From DASVEE01 sp036399695 (GTDB lineage: Bacteria; Acidobacteriota; Thermoanaerobaculia; Gp7-AA8), in contig DASWMP010000135.1 in assembly GCA_036399695.1 (NCBI GenBank), positions 1-24,643 of the forward strand: a DNA stretch of 24,643 nt. The letters run 5' to 3'. The translations under genes were made by a program, and so were the position numbers. Shown piece after piece: positions 23,778-24,643 of the stretch. Under the pieces are notes generated by a model. It was not told where the DNA came from. It worked only from the letters and a program-made list of their open reading frames with translations, and ran no database searches. Positions within the stretch are counted from its first letter, which is position 1, and each line of letters starts with the position of its first letter.

Positions 23778-24580
23778 CCGCCTGCGAGCACGATCGCGTC
23801 GCTGATTTCGTCGACGGAGATTCCGTCGTCCGGAGGATCTGGGGCAACGGCGACATCGTGCTCCTGGTCTTCGCCGGCTCCGCCGCCGAGTTCGCGCTGA
23901 ATCGTGCCGTCGACTGGCTGTTCTTCACCGGCAAGCTGCCCCGCGATCCCATCGGCCGCCTGTTCTCGACGGCCGCCTACGCCCAGCAGATCGTCTTCGC
24001 CGACGTCAACACCGCCTCTGCCGCGCTGGCCCGCATCCGCGCCGCGCATACGGCAGTCGAGCGTCAGCGAGGACAACAGATCCCCGATTGGGCGCACCGC
24101 GATGTGCTCTACATGCTCATCGATTACAGCGAACGAGCCCACGAGCTGCTCGCCCGTCCGCTGACTGCACCCGAGCAGCATGAGCTCTACGACGTCTTCT
24201 ACCGCGTAGGCCTCGGCCTGCGCATCCCCGAGCTCCCGAGCACGTACGCCGAGTGGAAAGCGGACCGCGACCGCCACCTGTACCGCGACCTGCTCAACGG
24301 CGACGGCACCGCCGCGCTGTACGCCCAGTACCGCAAACACCTCGGACGATGGCGTTACCAGCTCCTGCTGCGGGTCCAGTCGATTCTCACCCCCGAGCAC
24401 GTGCAATACCTGCTACGCCTGAAGCCCGCCACCTGGCTGCGGCCATTGGTGCGCTTCTACCCCGTGCTGGTCCGGATGGGTTTGCGCTCAATGATCCAGC
24501 GGCTGCTCATGCCGGCCAATTACCTGGCCCAGGTGCAGGCGTTGGATCACACGGGAGATAGAAGCTCGCTGAGCGGTTGA
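23774..24580 (+). CDS. DUF2236 oxygenase (MpaB / latex-clearing-protein type)
   Basis: 268-aa predominantly helical protein matching DUF2236, the family of MpaB oxygenases and the heme-containing rubber oxygenase Lcp. Recognisable parts are an N-terminal SVVRRIWGNGDIVLLVFAG (17-35), a loop KLPRDPIGRLFST (54-66), DWAHRDVLYMLIDYSERAHE (105-124, with candidate heme ligand histidines 108 and 123) and VGLGLRIPELPSTYAEW (145-161). No signal peptide is seen, so it is likely cytosolic or membrane-associated. Substrates of bacterial members are mostly unknown. The start ATG overlaps the IPT gene stop, so the two genes are co-translated. Heme coordination here is inferred from the family. Confidence 0.85.
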   Translation: MTACEHDRVADFVDGDSVVRRIWGNGDIVLLVFAGSAAEFALNRAVDWLFFTGKLPRDPIGRLFSTAAYAQQIVFADVNTASAALARIRAAHTAVERQRGQQIPDWAHRDVLYMLIDYSERAHELLARPLTAPEQHELYDVFYRVGLGLRIPELPSTYAEWKADRDRHLYRDLLNGDGTAALYAQYRKHLGRWRYQLLLRVQSILTPEHVQYLLRLKPATWLRPLVRFYPVLVRMGLRSMIQRLLMPANYLAQVQALDHTGDRSSLSG

Positions 24581-24596
24581 CACATGGCAATCTCGG

Positions 24597-24643
24597 AGTG
24601 CGGTGGCGAACGCCACCGCTCTTTTACACGTCTACCAGAGCGG
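24597..24643 (-). repeat. REP-like double-hairpin repeat, right copy (truncated by window end)
   Basis: GCGGTGGCG-AA-CGCCACCGCTCT, a loop, then AGAGCGG running into the window edge. Read on the reverse strand it matches 148-194 at 44 of 47 bases. It lies 17 nt beyond the stop of the DUF2236 gene. Confidence 0.8.

Noticed and set aside
143..24643. The inverted edge repeats as terminal repeats of a 24-kb transposon
   Set aside because: No transposase, integrase or target-site duplication is seen, and the element itself is internally palindromic, which fits a dispersed REP-like repeat better.

Overview
The window is high-GC bacterial chromosome with 18 protein-coding genes, no RNA genes and no complete mobile element. 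I infer an Acidobacteriota-like organism. The reasons are the ABC permease/M1 peptidase fusions, the membrane protein paired with an HTH_34 regulator, and short dispersed repeats (GGACAGAC palindromes, ATGGGACC nonamers, ACAACGG heptamers) of a kind I associate with that phylum. This is recognition from memory, not a search.

Region 1 (218-8896, minus strand) is a seven-gene surface-glycan operon. In transcription order it holds a Wzm-type ABC permease, a 943-aa methyltransferase/glycosyltransferase fusion, a Wzt-type ATPase with a C-terminal glycan-binding domain, a GT4 glycosyltransferase, a double methyltransferase, a CmcI-like methyltransferase/hydroxylase and a TylF-like methyltransferase. 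Most genes overlap by 4-10 nt and are probably translationally coupled. The operon combines five SAM-methyltransferase-like domains with an export ABC transporter, which suggests assembly, methyl modification and export of a polysaccharide.

Region 2 (8897-12656) starts with a 36-nt near-perfect palindrome. It then has a zinc alcohol/aldehyde dehydrogenase and a P1-family (DmpA-like) peptidase on the minus strand. Divergent from these is a two-gene unit encoding a six-TM membrane protein and an HTH_34 winged-helix regulator, with a possible operator at its start.

Region 3 (12688-22522, plus strand) has a divergent uppS-like cis-prenyltransferase overlapping a divergent ispH-like reductase. 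These are followed by an ABC ATPase and two very large paralogous proteins, each an ABC-2 permease fused to an M1-type metallopeptidase. The three ABC genes overlap as ATGA and probably form one transporter with two periplasmic or extracellular peptidase domains. The first fusion carries three dispersed repeat elements inside its reading frame.

Region 4 (22523-24643) has an inverted array of heptamer repeats, a secreted IPT/TIG-domain protein overlapping a DUF2236 (MpaB/Lcp-type) oxygenase, and a palindromic repeat. That repeat is an inverted, 44/47-identical copy of one near the left edge. No gap between genes exceeds 300 nt; each larger gap is described under its repeat or regulatory entry.
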